NCBI RefSeq assembly: GCF_015207035.1
Contig: NZ_JADEXQ010000054.1
Coordinates: 1 to 42,728 of the forward strand
Length of the DNA: 42,728 bases
DNA from: Romeriopsis navalis LEGE 11480
GTDB lineage: Bacteria > Cyanobacteriota > Cyanobacteriia > Leptolyngbyales > Leptolyngbyaceae
Direction: 5' to 3'
Shown here: positions 25,646 through 35,687 of the stretch, piece after piece
Position numbering within the stretch: the first letter of the stretch is position 1
Layout of the letters: each line of letters opens with the position of its first letter
Notes under the pieces: generated by a model
What the model was told of the DNA's origin: nothing
Databases searched by the model: none
Seen by the model: only the letters and a program-made list of their open reading frames with translations
Made by a program: the position numbers and the translations under genes

Positions 25646-26788
25646 TTATGCCTCTTCGTCGGGCGCTTGGTCGCTGTGATCGAGAAAATCCTCCACGCGC
25701 CCTTTCATCACTTGCACCGATTGTTTGGTCGATCGGCGCGACTCCTGGCGATATTTATGGCGGTTGAGGCGTGGTTCGTAGGTGACTTGGTCTTTGCCGC
25801 GGACTTTTCGCTTCATTATGGCGTCGGGGTCAGCTTGTTGTTGCTGCTGTTGCTGACGTTCGATCGCTTCAGTCAAAAATTGCACGTAGAGCGGGTAACG
25901 CTCCCACTCCCCCTGCACCACACAACCCGGCTCGGCATGATGGCGACAGTTATTAAATTGGCAATTGCCAGTTTGCAATCGCTGGGCAATTTCGGGAAAG
26001 TATTGAGTCAAGGCTTCGGGGCTACAGTCGAGATCGGGTTGGTTGAATCCTGGTGTATCCGCCAGCAAGCCCCCATCCGCGAGTTCAAATAATTCCACAT
26101 GGCGTGTGGTGTGGCGTCCCCGTCCGAGCTTGCCCGAAACTTCTGAAACTCGCAGATCCGCTGCGGGAATCAGTTGATTAATCAAACTTGATTTTCCAAC
26201 CCCCGATGGTCCTGAGACGATCGTCATGCCGCGGCGTAACTGCTGCTTTAGCTGTTCCAATCCGATGCCGTGATAGGTACTGATAAAAACTGGATCATAA
26301 CCCCAGGGCTTGAGGCGATCGTGCCAGGCCGCTTGGGCAGCAGCATCAATCAGATCGCACTTACTCAGGCATAAACAAATCTGCAACCCGGTCGATTCGG
26401 CTTTGACTAAGAACCGTGTTAGTTGGTGGGGGTCGAGGGTGGGTTCTTCAATAGCGAAGACCAGCAAAATCTGATTGGCATTGGCGATCGGCGGTCGGTC
26501 GAGCTGGGATGAGCGGGGCAAGACCTGGGAAATTGCCCCGCGTTTCCCTTGCCAGTCGGGTTGATCAACCACAACTTGGTCGCCAACCATAACCTTTTGG
26601 CCAATCTTTTTCAGTCGGGTCCGGCGGGTACAGAGGAGCTGCTGCGGCTGATGTAACGCCGGTGGCAAATTAGCCGAGGCCGCGCTGGTTGTGTCAAGTT
26701 GCACAAAATAATAATTGGCTTGCACGGCGACAACAGTCCCCGTCAGTTTCCCGTCGGGGGGCGTTGTGCTCGGCAAGTCAGAACTCAT
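25646..26788 (-). CDS. rsgA: Ribosome small subunit-dependent GTPase RsgA
   Basis: 380 aa. It has an N-terminal OB fold, then a circularly permuted GTPase in which G4 (SKCDLI) comes before G1 (GPSGVGKSSLIN) and G3 (DTPGF). The C-terminal zinc site shows CRHHAEPGC. RsgA helps the 30S subunit mature by checking the decoding site. A long poly-Gln/charged tail with QQQQQQQADPD and a basic stretch ends the protein. It is the last gene of a dnaJ-tusA-rsgA chain, and its ATG overlaps the tusA stop (ATGA), so translational coupling is expected. Confidence 0.95.
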   Translation of the reverse strand: MSSDLPSTTPPDGKLTGTVVAVQANYYFVQLDTTSAASANLPPALHQPQQLLCTRRTRLKKIGQKVMVGDQVVVDQPDWQGKRGAISQVLPRSSQLDRPPIANANQILLVFAIEEPTLDPHQLTRFLVKAESTGLQICLCLSKCDLIDAAAQAAWHDRLKPWGYDPVFISTYHGIGLEQLKQQLRRGMTIVSGPSGVGKSSLINQLIPAADLRVSEVSGKLGRGRHTTRHVELFELADGGLLADTPGFNQPDLDCSPEALTQYFPEIAQRLQTGNCQFNNCRHHAEPGCVVQGEWERYPLYVQFLTEAIERQQQQQQQADPDAIMKRKVRGKDQVTYEPRLNRHKYRQESRRSTKQSVQVMKGRVEDFLDHSDQAPDEEA

Positions 26789-27030
26789 ACGCTGCGCCGC
26801 ACCTGCAGTGCGAAGAAGTCAGCACGCTGATCAATTTGCTCGATCTCATACCCTTCCATACGCAGACTGTCGGGCACTTGTTCGATCGGTTCCCCCGCGT
26901 CAAGCCAGACTTCGAGGAGTTGACCCGCCGTCATCTGTTCTAACTTCAGCTTGGTCCGCACAAAGTTAATCGGGCAGGGGGTACCCCGCAAATCCAAGGA
27001 GACATCAGGAGAATTTGCTGCCGTCGTCAT
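26785..27030 (-). CDS. TusA/SirA-family sulfur carrier protein
   Basis: 81 aa, the whole TusA fold. The motif [21 protein letters not shown] contains the active-site Cys in CPxxxxxTK-like context. TusA relays persulfide sulfur for tRNA thiolation and molybdenum-cofactor or other sulfur pathways. It overlaps dnaJ and rsgA by four bases on each side (both ATGA junctions). The tight position between a chaperone and a ribosome-assembly GTPase suggests a link to translation quality, but the sulfur acceptor is unknown. Confidence 0.88.
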   Translation of the reverse strand: MTTAANSPDVSLDLRGTPCPINFVRTKLKLEQMTAGQLLEVWLDAGEPIEQVPDSLRMEGYEIEQIDQRADFFALQVRRSV

Positions 27031-28172
27031 GAGCCAAATACCTTACCGAGGAAACCTTCGATCCCACCTTTGCCAATTTTGTCACCCCGAATGGCGGCGA
27101 GCTTTTCGAGCAGTTCTCTTTCCTCACTGCTGATGCTCTTGGGAATGTCAATATCGATCGTCAGCAGTTGATTCCCTCGAGCGACCGGATTCCCCAGGCG
27201 CGGTACGCCTTTGCCTTCAAGGGTTAACACAGTGCCGGGCTGAGTCCCAGCGGGAATGGACACAACTTCCTTGCCATCCACTGTCTCGACTTCAAACTTA
27301 CTGCCGAGAATTGCCTGGAGATAGCTGATTTTGACGTCGGACAGAATATTAATCCCATCGCGCTCGAACTCACTGTCGTCGTTGACGAACAGGAAGACGT
27401 AGAGATCCCCGGCTGGGCCGCTACGCTGACCGGCATCCCCTTCCCCCGAAACCCGGAGACGCGTGCCATTGTCCACACCCGCCGGAATCGTAATCTTGAG
27501 CTTTTTGTTTTCTTGGCGTTGGCCACTGCCATTACAAACTTCGCATTTGTCTTCAATCATCTGGCCATTGCCATTACAGGTGGGGCAGACCGAGACTTGT
27601 GTAAAGCTGCCAAAGGGGGTGCGCGTCGCCCGGCGGACTTGACCAGAACCGCTACAGGTGGAGCATGTCCGGGGTTTTGTTCCGGGTTTAGCCCCTGATC
27701 CATCGCACGTGCCGCAATGTTCTAAGTGGCTAATCCGAATTTCTTTTTCACCCCCAAACACCGCATCGCGAAAGTCCAGCTTGAGATCGAGCCGCAAATC
27801 ATCCCCGCGTACCGGCCCACTGCGGCGGCGGCCGCCGCCCCCACCGGCGCCGGGTTGTCCCCCAAAACCGCCAAAGAAGCTTTCAAAAATGTCAGCAAAG
27901 CCGCCCATGTCACCCATGTCGCCATAGCCCGCACCGGGGCCACCCATGCCGGCACCGCTGACACCAGCTTCACCAAAGCGATCGTAGCGCGCTCGGGTTT
28001 CCGGCTCTGATAAAACTTCGTAGGCTTTATTGATTTGCTTAAATGTGTCCTCGGCCCCGGGTTCTTTATTGACATCCGGATGATACTTACGCGCCATACG
28101 ACGGTAAGCCCGCTTGAGTTCTTCTTTATCCGCGTCTCGGGCAACGCCCAGAGTCTCGTAAAAATCAGCCAT
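27027..28172 (-). CDS. dnaJ: Chaperone DnaJ (type I)
   Basis: 381 aa. The J domain has HPD at 31-33, followed by a Gly-rich linker (about 75-115). The zinc domain has four repeats of the CxxCxGxG type: [24 protein letters not shown] and CEVCNGSG. The substrate-binding C-terminal part and IPAGTQPG are present. It delivers unfolded clients to DnaK and stimulates its ATPase. It lies 277 bp downstream of dnaK with a strong terminator between them, so it has its own promoter in that gap and is first in the dnaJ-tusA-rsgA chain. Confidence 0.96.
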   Translation of the reverse strand: MADFYETLGVARDADKEELKRAYRRMARKYHPDVNKEPGAEDTFKQINKAYEVLSEPETRARYDRFGEAGVSGAGMGGPGAGYGDMGDMGGFADIFESFFGGFGGQPGAGGGGGRRRSGPVRGDDLRLDLKLDFRDAVFGGEKEIRISHLEHCGTCDGSGAKPGTKPRTCSTCSGSGQVRRATRTPFGSFTQVSVCPTCNGNGQMIEDKCEVCNGSGQRQENKKLKITIPAGVDNGTRLRVSGEGDAGQRSGPAGDLYVFLFVNDDSEFERDGINILSDVKISYLQAILGSKFEVETVDGKEVVSIPAGTQPGTVLTLEGKGVPRLGNPVARGNQLLTIDIDIPKSISSEERELLEKLAAIRGDKIGKGGIEGFLGKVFGS

Positions 28173-28383
28173 AACTTACTGGGGGATGTCAAATGTAGAA
28201 ATAGAGGGGGAAGCAATCGCGCGCCAAGCAATGTAATCAATGCCGCCGGGTCATGAGACTGTCGAGCGCAGTATCCAAAGCAGATATAAGGTTAACGTAT
28301 CGTGCCCCACTTCTCAAAGGGGGGATCTCCGAAATATCGTATCGGCGATCGAGTTTGTTTGAACGATCGCCAGTGCCACAACA

Positions 28384-28420
28384 AAAAGCTAGATCCACCC
28401 GCCGGATAGATCTAGCTTTT
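28384..28420 (-). terminator. Intrinsic terminator downstream of dnaK
   Basis: AAAAGCTAGATC (28384-28395) pairs perfectly with GATCTAGCTTTT (28409-28420) over a 13-nt loop. On the minus strand the stem is followed by TTGTTGTGG, with the T residues of the stem forming a U-run. It lies 29 bp past the dnaK stop and separates dnaK from dnaJ. Confidence 0.85.
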
Positions 28421-28449
28421 GACTGGATGGACTAAGCGATCTTGTCCGA

Positions 28450-30585
28450 CTAATCGACGGCTTCGTAATCGGCCGTGACGGTTGCATCACTATCAAAGGG
28501 GTCCGGGTCGCCAAGATCGGCAAACGGGTCGTTACTGGGAGCAACGCTGCCATTGTTGGGAGTGGCTACCGGCGCGCTGGCAAAGGGATCGTCACCGCCC
28601 TCGGCAAAGGGATCATTCGCGGCGGCTGGGGGCACCGGCGATGGCGGTGTTGCTGCCGGTTGACTCGGTGCTGCGCCAGCATCGGGTTCATCATCATCAA
28701 AAGCAGCCGGTGCGGCGGGATTAACATCGGGTGCGACGGGCGTGTCATCGGTCGCCGCATCATGGGTTTCCGGACTACTGCCTTCGTAGACAGCCGCACC
28801 AATGCCGAACAGAATGGCCTGGAGATTTTCCAGCGCACTCGATACTTCTCCAACGGTGGAATCGCTATTATTGACGACTGCTTGGAGAATTGCATGCTTC
28901 TCCGCGGCGTCTTGCTTCATCTCCTCTGAGATCATGTCAGCGTTATCGCGCATGGTGGTCTCGTAGGTATAGAACAGGTTATCCGCCCGGTTCTTCAGTT
29001 CGACCACTTGCTTGCGTTGCTCATCTTCCTCGGCGTAGAGTTCCGACTCCTGACGCATGCGCTCGATTTCCATCTGGCTTAAACCGCCAGTGTTAGAAAT
29101 CTCAATTCCCTGGGCGCGGCCTGTGCCTTTATCGCGGGCGGAGACTTTCAAAATCCCGTTTGCGTCGATTTCGAAGGAAACTTCGATTTGGGGGACGCCG
29201 CGGGGTGCCGGTGGAATGCCGGTTAGTTGGAACTTGCCAAGACTCTTATTGTCTTTGGCCATGGCTCGCTCACCCTGGAGCACATGGACTTCGACCGAAG
29301 TTTGACCATCTGTTGCGGTGGAGAAGACCTGGGTGCGGCTACTGGGGATAGTGGTGTTGCGCTCAATGATTTTGGTGAACATTTCACCCAGGGTTTCGAT
29401 CCCGAGGGATAGCGGTGTGACATCCAGCAGCAGCAGGTCTTTTACTTCACCACCGAGAATGCCGGCTTGGACGGCGGCCCCAAGGGCTACGGCTTCGTCG
29501 GGATTGACCGATCGATCCGGCGACTTGCCCCCGAAGAACTCCTTGACGGCTTCCTGAACGGCGGGAATTCGGGTGGAACCACCGACAAGCAAAATCCGAT
29601 CGATTTCATCGGGCTGCATATCCGAATCTTTCAAGGCATTTTTGATCGGCTCCAAGGTGCCGGCCACCAGGGTGGTGACGAGCTCTTCAAACTTGGCCCG
29701 GGAAAGCTCCATTTCGAGGTGCTTAGGACCAGCATCATCAGCGGTGATGAATGGCAAGTTAATAAACGTCGACATGGTGCCGGATAGATCAATCTTGGCC
29801 CGCTCCGCGGCTTCCCGCAGTCGCTGGATCGCCATCTTGTCGGCCCCAAGGTCAATTCCTTCCTGCGCTTGGAACGTGTCAATGAGCCATTTCATGATGG
29901 CGGCATCAAAGTCATCCCCCCCCAAATGGTTGTTGCCGGAGGTGGCTTTAACTTCAAATACGCCATCACCGAGTTGCAGGATGGAGACATCAAAGGTGCC
30001 GCCGCCCAAGTCAAAGACGAGCACACATTGCTCTTGATCTTGCTTGTCAATACCGTAGGCTAAGGCGGCGGCGGTGGGCTCGTTAATGATCCGGAGAACT
30101 TCGAGGCCGGCGATCGTCCCGGAGTCTTTTGTCGCTTGGCGCTGGGCATCACTAAAGTAAGCCGGTACAGTAATTACTGCTTGGGTCACCGGTTCGCCTA
30201 AATAATCCTCTGCGTCTTGCTTCAGGCGCTGTAGCACCATCGAGGAAATTTCTTGGGGCGTATAGGATTTGCCGCGAATCTCGACATCAACGGTGTTGTC
30301 CTTGCCGGAGACGCATTTGTAGGGACAGCGGGAACGCTCTTCTTCGGTGTCTTCCCAGCGCCGTCCAATAAACCGCTTGATGCTGTAGACCGTGTTCTCG
30401 GCATTAGTGACGGCTTGACGCTTGGCCAATTGCCCAACGAGCCGATCGCCGTTCTTGCCGAAACCAACGATACTGGGCGTTGTCCGTCCCCCTTCTGAGT
30501 TCGCAATCACCACAGACTGGTCGCCTTCTAAAACCGAGACGCAGCTATTGGTGGTGCCAAGGTCAATTCCGATAACTTTTCCCAT
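28450..30585 (-). CDS. dnaK: Molecular chaperone DnaK (Hsp70)
   Basis: 711 aa from the ATG of [16 protein letters not shown]; an upstream in-frame TTG would add nine residues not typical of the family. The ATPase motifs are [12 protein letters not shown] and [13 protein letters not shown]. The linker [18 protein letters not shown] leads into the substrate-binding domain. The C-terminal tail from about 615 is long and acidic, with four DPF motifs ([28 protein letters not shown]). Cyanobacteria carry several DnaK paralogues, and the tail and the grpE neighbour do not settle which one this is. grpE is encoded 380 bp upstream on the same strand, with a hairpin in between. Confidence 0.96.
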   Translation of the reverse strand: MGKVIGIDLGTTNSCVSVLEGDQSVVIANSEGGRTTPSIVGFGKNGDRLVGQLAKRQAVTNAENTVYSIKRFIGRRWEDTEEERSRCPYKCVSGKDNTVDVEIRGKSYTPQEISSMVLQRLKQDAEDYLGEPVTQAVITVPAYFSDAQRQATKDSGTIAGLEVLRIINEPTAAALAYGIDKQDQEQCVLVFDLGGGTFDVSILQLGDGVFEVKATSGNNHLGGDDFDAAIMKWLIDTFQAQEGIDLGADKMAIQRLREAAERAKIDLSGTMSTFINLPFITADDAGPKHLEMELSRAKFEELVTTLVAGTLEPIKNALKDSDMQPDEIDRILLVGGSTRIPAVQEAVKEFFGGKSPDRSVNPDEAVALGAAVQAGILGGEVKDLLLLDVTPLSLGIETLGEMFTKIIERNTTIPSSRTQVFSTATDGQTSVEVHVLQGERAMAKDNKSLGKFQLTGIPPAPRGVPQIEVSFEIDANGILKVSARDKGTGRAQGIEISNTGGLSQMEIERMRQESELYAEEDEQRKQVVELKNRADNLFYTYETTMRDNADMISEEMKQDAAEKHAILQAVVNNSDSTVGEVSSALENLQAILFGIGAAVYEGSSPETHDAATDDTPVAPDVNPAAPAAFDDDEPDAGAAPSQPAATPPSPVPPAAANDPFAEGGDDPFASAPVATPNNGSVAPSNDPFADLGDPDPFDSDATVTADYEAVD

Positions 30586-30965
30586 AACTTCAAGCGCGAT
30601 GAATGGACGCAATAAATACTTTAGATGCGGTCAGCCGCGGCCAAAATATTGCCCACGACTCAGTTGATTGGTCTGTCTTAACCAAGCAAACAACAGACCC
30701 TGCAAGCGCATGACTGTTATCCGGCATTATGCCCGATTTCTCGAAGGGAGTAACAATTTTGCTCGGCTGGCCGTAATTTTGACAGTGCTTTTAGGGCCAT
30801 GGGCAGTGATTGTTAACGCATTTGGAATGAACGGTGACTCAACCCTGATTTAACGACAAACAAGAAATTGCCGCTAGCTTCCACTCTAACGAACAAATTC
30901 AGAAGCGCAAATGATTTATTCACCGCATCGTTCCGATTCAGCGATGCGGTGAGGCGAATTGTCGT
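30586..30965. other. Intergenic region between grpE and dnaK
   Basis: 380 bp. It contains the hairpin after grpE and must hold a dnaK promoter. I looked for a CIRCE element (TTAGCACTC-N9-GAGTGCTAA) and found none. The open frame at 30668-30853 on the plus strand shows no recognisable features. Confidence 0.5.
30921..30951 (-). terminator. Hairpin downstream of grpE
   Basis: CACCGCATCG (30921-30930) and CGATGCGGTG (30942-30951) form a perfect 10-bp stem with an 11-nt loop. It lies 14 bp past the grpE stop. The minus-strand tail AATAAATCATTT is only weakly T-rich, so the hairpin may stabilise the 3' end or attenuate rather than fully terminate. Confidence 0.55.
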
Positions 30966-31742
30966 CTATTCTTCAGCCGGAGTTTCGTCGGTATTTTCGT
31001 CGGCACCATCTTCTGGTGGTGTGGCCACTTTGACCATGGCGTGGCGCAGGACCCGCTCCCCGATCAAATAACCGCGCATTAACTCCTCAATCACTGTGCC
31101 GTCAGGATGCTCAGCGGTAGGTTCACGCATGACGGCATTGTGATAATTCGGATCAAACTGTTGACCTTCCGCCCGCATCGGGGAGACGCCAACTTTCTTG
31201 AGTCGGTCAACGAGATCCTTATAAACCCCTTGATAGCTCTTGTGTAGGTTCATTTCGCCATCATTTTGTGGTTTGATTTGGGCCCGGGCCCGTTCAAAGT
31301 TATCGACGACTGACAAAAGCTCATTGATCGTGCTGCATTTAACCTGTATTTCCAGGTCTTCCTTTTCCTTTTGGGTGCGCCGCCGGAAATTCTCAAAGTC
31401 AGCGGCTAACCGTAGATGCTGATTTTGGCGGTCTTCAACATCGGCCTTCAAGGCTTCACATTCACGCTCCTTGGCCGCATAGGTCGATCGCAACTCCATA
31501 AATGCCGCTTCAAAGTCCGTTTCTTCGTCCATCTCACCGGCTTCCGCGCTTGCGGCATCGGCTGATGCTTCAGCGCCATCTTCCAGCGCCTCTGGATCAA
31601 TTAATTCGGGAATTGTCTCAGCGGCAGCGCTAACCGCATCAGTTTCGGCGGCATCGGTCGCTGTTTCACCGGCCTCAGGTGAAGCATCCGGTCCATCGGT
31701 GGACGGCTGATTGGCCTCAACTGGTTTGTTCTCTTCCGTCAT
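30966..31742 (-). CDS. grpE: Nucleotide exchange factor GrpE
   Basis: 258 aa. The N-terminal 85 residues are acidic and Ala/Glu/Asp/Ser-rich, longer than in E. coli GrpE. The long dimerisation helix follows (about 85-140, with LRLAADFENFRRRTQKEKED). The C-terminal beta domain has FDPNYHNAVMREP and GYLIGERVLRHAMVKVA. GrpE releases ADP from DnaK and so resets the cycle. It is first in the minus-strand chaperone region and is followed by a hairpin, so transcription with dnaK may be partial. Confidence 0.95.
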   Translation of the reverse strand: MTEENKPVEANQPSTDGPDASPEAGETATDAAETDAVSAAAETIPELIDPEALEDGAEASADAASAEAGEMDEETDFEAAFMELRSTYAAKERECEALKADVEDRQNQHLRLAADFENFRRRTQKEKEDLEIQVKCSTINELLSVVDNFERARAQIKPQNDGEMNLHKSYQGVYKDLVDRLKKVGVSPMRAEGQQFDPNYHNAVMREPTAEHPDGTVIEELMRGYLIGERVLRHAMVKVATPPEDGADENTDETPAEE

Positions 31743-32267
31743 TGCGCCTTTCCTTCTAAATACTCTTAAGTCTCCACCATGCGATTCAGTCGATCAGTGT
31801 GCTGGTCATATCAGCGATGAACGCACGACTGCGCACCAACCTTGAATTAGCTATGATGCCCGGGGGCAGCTCGATCCGCTGAAGTATCGGATCATGCCTG
31901 AGAACATTATCTGAACTAGTTTACTAGGATAACTTGCTACTGCCCAATCAATTCAGTCCATTCATGGGATTCTTTCAAAAAAACGACGAGCGATTCGGCC
32001 CCGGCCGCTAAAAAAGCCACAAATTCGTGTGGTTCAAGTCAGCCAAAGTTTGATAGCTCTTGTATAACTAAGGAAATGTACTGAACGCATTCGGCGGATT
32101 TTGTCGCTATTCGTGCCTAATTTTTATGGCTTTGCTACAGAATAATTGAATTTATTCGACCTTTCTTGGTCAGTCAAACCGCAGTCTCAGAATAATTGTT
32201 TGTTGAATTCGAGCCTTCGATCATTTCGTGGGCATATTGTATAGAGCCACCCTTGCATTAAATCGCT
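31743..32267. other. Divergent intergenic region, grpE and pilB
   Basis: 525 bp containing the promoters of grpE (minus) and pilB (plus). No gene was seen. A hairpin with a run of six A at 32010-32034 is described separately. TATTGTATAG at 32236-32245, about 25 bp before pilB, could be a -10 region, but no -35 partner is clear. Confidence 0.5.
32010..32034 (-). terminator. Orphan minus-strand terminator-like hairpin upstream of pilB
   Basis: Stem AGCCACA (32015-32021) with TGTGGTT (32028-32034), one G-U pair, 6-nt loop. On the minus strand it is followed directly by TTTTTT (32010-32015). No minus-strand gene ends here. Confidence 0.4.
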
Positions 32268-34262
32268 ATGACCAACTCTTCCTCATCGCGCCGCGCGCTT
32301 GTCGTTCAGAATAATTTCTCGCCGTTTGGCAACGCGCTGATTCAATCTGGGTTTGTAAACCAGGAGCAATTGAGTCAGGCGCTCGTGCAGAGCCGCAAAA
32401 CCGGCAAACCTTTAACTGAGGCGTTGGAGCTGATTACGGGTAAGGCCCTGTCGCCGGAGCTGTTGCGGCAGTACAAGAAGCAGCAATTGTTCGAGCTTAA
32501 AATTCTCTACGGTGTTGAATCGCTCGATCCGGAAATTAATCAAGTCTCATCGAACCAGATGGGTGAGCTGATCGAAAGCCTCATTCCGATCGACCTGTGC
32601 CGGCGTTATCGGCTTTTGCCCTTGGCCAAAGGGGAGACAGAGCCGCCGTTTGTGTTGGTGGCCATGGTCGATCCCGATAATTTGGATGCGCAAGATGACT
32701 TGAATCGGGTGTTGCGGGCCAAGGGGCTGGGGCTGCAACGCTTGGTGATTACGCTGGAAGATTATAATCGGCTCATTTCCGAATATCTCGATGGCCAAGT
32801 GCAGCGTCAGCAGCAGTTGGAGCAGCAGGCGAAAGTCGACGTTAGTGCGGATCTAGAAGGTTTAGACCTCGAGGAGATCAATGAAGTTGATCCAGCCGAT
32901 GTCGATCTTGATTCCGCCGACGCGGAAGCGGCACCGATTATTGCCTTGGTGAATAAGATTTTGATTAAGGCGCTGCAAATCGGTGCGTCGGATATTCATA
33001 TCGAGCCGCAGGAAGAGTTCTTGCGCATTCGCTTCCGACGTGATGGCGTATTGCAGGAAGCCTTTGATCCCCTACCCAAGAAGATTATTCCTGCGGTCAC
33101 GGCCCGCTTCAAAATTATTTCGCAGTTGGATATTGCCGAACGTCGAGCCCCGCAGGATGGGCGAATTCGCCGGATTTATGATGGCCGTAAGATTGACTTT
33201 CGAGTCAATACCTTGCCGAGTAAGCACGGTGAAAAAGTGGTCCTCCGAATTCTCGATAACTCGGCGACGCAGTTGGGCCTCGATAAACTAATCGAAGATC
33301 CCACTTCTTTGCAGATTGTCCAGGAAATGGTGATGCGGCCCTTTGGCCTGATTCTGGTGACCGGCCCGACCGGTTCCGGTAAAACCACGACCCTATATTC
33401 CGCCCTCGCCGAACGGAATGATCCAGGTGTCAATATTAGTACCGCTGAAGACCCAATTGAGTATTCGTTGCCTGGCCTGACACAGGTACAGGTAATCCGC
33501 GAAAAAGGGATGGACTTTGCCGCGATTCTGAGGGCCTTCCTGCGCCAAGACCCAGATGTGATTCTGGTGGGTGAGACCCGTGACCGGGAAACAGCGAAAA
33601 CGGCGATTGAAGCGGCCTTGACCGGTCACTTAGTCTTAACCACATTGCATACCAACGATGCGGCGGGCGCGATCGCCCGGCTCGATGAGATGGGCGTGGA
33701 GCCGTTTATGGTGTCCGGTGCCCTTGTCGGCGTCGTGGCTCAGCGGTTGGTGCGGCGCGTCTGTGACGAGTGTCGCGTTCCCTATACGCCGACTCCCGAA
33801 GAGTTGTCTCGGTTCGGGATTACGGGCGCCGGTGATGCGCAAATTACGTTGTACCGTGCCAATAAGCTCACACCCGATCAGATCCAGATGGCTCGTAGTG
33901 GCGGGACACTATGTCCGAAGTGTAGTGGTGGTGGCTATAAAGGCCGCTGCGGTGTGTATGAGGTAATGCGCGTTTCCGAAACCCTGCAAAACTTGATCAA
34001 TGATGGTGCGCCGACCGAGCAGATCAAGGAAGTGGCGGTTGAGGAAGGAATGAAGACGCTGCTCTCCTATAGCCTCCAACTGGTCAAAGAGGGCCATACG
34101 ACGCTGGAGGAAGTGGAACGTGTGACCTTCACCGATACCGGTTTGGAATCGGAACTGCGGGCGAAACGCAAGAGCAGTCTCACTTGTCGGACTTGTGCGG
34201 CAGAGCTGCAGCAACAGTGGCTAGACTGTCCGTACTGCTTGACGCCGCGGTTCCAGGATTAA
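32268..34262 (+). CDS. pilB: Type IV pilus extension ATPase PilB
   Basis: 664 aa. The N-terminal PilZ-like/MshE-N region is followed by the GspE/PilB ATPase: Walker A GPTGSGKTTT (about 366), the Asp-box TAEDPIEY, Walker B DPDVILVGETRD (about 428) and the His-box LTTLHTNDAAGAI. A zinc loop has CDEC and CPKC. The tail from about 635 has a second Cys set (CRTC and CPYC), known in cyanobacterial PilB as the part that recruits the RNA chaperone Hfq to the pilus base. PilB polymerises pilin for twitching, aggregation and DNA uptake. pilT and pilC follow. Confidence 0.96.
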   Translation: MTNSSSSRRALVVQNNFSPFGNALIQSGFVNQEQLSQALVQSRKTGKPLTEALELITGKALSPELLRQYKKQQLFELKILYGVESLDPEINQVSSNQMGELIESLIPIDLCRRYRLLPLAKGETEPPFVLVAMVDPDNLDAQDDLNRVLRAKGLGLQRLVITLEDYNRLISEYLDGQVQRQQQLEQQAKVDVSADLEGLDLEEINEVDPADVDLDSADAEAAPIIALVNKILIKALQIGASDIHIEPQEEFLRIRFRRDGVLQEAFDPLPKKIIPAVTARFKIISQLDIAERRAPQDGRIRRIYDGRKIDFRVNTLPSKHGEKVVLRILDNSATQLGLDKLIEDPTSLQIVQEMVMRPFGLILVTGPTGSGKTTTLYSALAERNDPGVNISTAEDPIEYSLPGLTQVQVIREKGMDFAAILRAFLRQDPDVILVGETRDRETAKTAIEAALTGHLVLTTLHTNDAAGAIARLDEMGVEPFMVSGALVGVVAQRLVRRVCDECRVPYTPTPEELSRFGITGAGDAQITLYRANKLTPDQIQMARSGGTLCPKCSGGGYKGRCGVYEVMRVSETLQNLINDGAPTEQIKEVAVEEGMKTLLSYSLQLVKEGHTTLEEVERVTFTDTGLESELRAKRKSSLTCRTCAAELQQQWLDCPYCLTPRFQD

Positions 34263-34396
34263 CGCCTACAATGCAAGCATCAGCCAAGCAGTAATGCCGG
34301 GTTGAAACCGCCGGTCAGTTTCTGACTAGATGCTTGATTGACTGAGGTGCCCCCACCGAAGAACACCCCCGAAAACATTGCTACAGGAGAAGCGGC

Positions 34397-35503
34397 ATGG
34401 ACTTGATGATTGAAGATTTGATGGAACAACTCATTGAAATGGGTGGTTCTGACTTGCACTTGACGGCAGGGTTGCCGCCGTACTTCCGGATTAGCGGTCA
34501 CTTGCAGCCGATTGGCGATCGCGCGTTAAGTGCGGAGGAGTGCCAGCGCCTGATCTTCAGTATGCTCAACAATACCCAGCGCAAAAATCTGGAGCAAAAT
34601 TGGGAGCTGGACTGTTCTTATGGGGTGCGCGGGTTAGCCCGTTTCCGCGTCAATGTCTACAAGGATCGGGGGACCTATGCGGCTTGTTTGCGTGCCTTGA
34701 GTTCCAAAATTCCGAGCTTTGACAAATTGGGCTTGCCGGATGTGGTGCGAGAGATGGCCGAAAAGCCCCGCGGCTTGATTTTGGTGACTGGCCCAACGGG
34801 TTCGGGTAAGACCACGACGTTGGCGGCGATGATTGACTTGATCAATCGGACGCGTGCTGAGCATATTTTGACTGTGGAAGACCCGATCGAGTTTGTTTAC
34901 GAACCGATTAAGTCCCTAATTCACCAACGTCAGCTCGGCGAAGATACCAAGAGTTTCTCCAATGCGCTGCGGGCCGCTTTGCGGGAAGACCCCGATATTA
35001 TTCTTGTGGGTGAGATGCGTGACTTAGAGACGATTTCGTTGGCGATTACGGCAGCGGAAACCGGTCACTTGGTCATGGGGACGTTGCACACGAGTTCTGC
35101 GGCCCAAACGGTTGACCGGATTATTGATGTGTTCCCCTCGGAACGTCAAGATCAGGTGCGGGTACAGCTCTCCAACTCCCTGATTGCCGTATTCAGTCAA
35201 ACCCTAGCACCGAAGAAAAATCCCAAGCCAGGTGAGTATGGTCGCGTGATGGCCCAGGAGTTGATGGTGGTCACACCGGCGATTTCGAACTTGATTCGTG
35301 AGGGTAAGACCGCGCAGATTTACTCGGCGATTCAGACTGGCGGTAAGTTGAGTATGCAGACCCTGGAACGAGTGTTGGCCGATTTGTATAATGCTGGCAC
35401 CATCACTTTCGAAACGGCGATGTCCAAAACCTCACGCCCTGACGAACTACAGCGTTTGATCGGCGGGGCCGGTGCGGCGGCGAATCCCGCTGGACGCCGC
35501 TAA
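34397..35503 (+). CDS. pilT: Type IV pilus retraction ATPase PilT
   Basis: 368 aa. Walker A GPTGSGKTTTLAAM (about 132), Walker B EDPDIILVGEMRDLETI, the His-box TLHTSSAAQTVDRIID and the PilT C-terminal LLREGKTAQ-like segment (NLIREGKTAQIYSAIQTG) are all in place. It depolymerises the pilus during retraction. AGGAGA lies 7 bases before the ATG. It starts 134 bp downstream of pilB in the same direction, and pilC follows after 184 bp. Confidence 0.96.
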   Translation: MDLMIEDLMEQLIEMGGSDLHLTAGLPPYFRISGHLQPIGDRALSAEECQRLIFSMLNNTQRKNLEQNWELDCSYGVRGLARFRVNVYKDRGTYAACLRALSSKIPSFDKLGLPDVVREMAEKPRGLILVTGPTGSGKTTTLAAMIDLINRTRAEHILTVEDPIEFVYEPIKSLIHQRQLGEDTKSFSNALRAALREDPDIILVGEMRDLETISLAITAAETGHLVMGTLHTSSAAQTVDRIIDVFPSERQDQVRVQLSNSLIAVFSQTLAPKKNPKPGEYGRVMAQELMVVTPAISNLIREGKTAQIYSAIQTGGKLSMQTLERVLADLYNAGTITFETAMSKTSRPDELQRLIGGAGAAANPAGRR

Positions 35504-35687
35504 GCGGCTAGTGGAGTGCGTCGGGTGACTGCGCGGCAGTTCGTTGACGGCTCACGCATTGGGGCGAATGGGGGACGATTTTTATGTTCCCCCGCTGCAT
35601 ATCTTCTAAAATTAAGGCAGCAGCAGATTAAGACTTCGTACTCAACTTTGCTGACTTCCTCTGTTGTTGCATCCTGAATAAGAAACC

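Noticed and set aside
30668-30853. 61-aa plus-strand open frame between grpE and dnaK
   Set aside because: No family, no ribosome site, and located in the promoter region of dnaK.
30586-30965. CIRCE heat-shock element upstream of dnaK
   Set aside because: No TTAGCACTC/GAGTGCTAA pair here, nor upstream of grpE (31743-32267).
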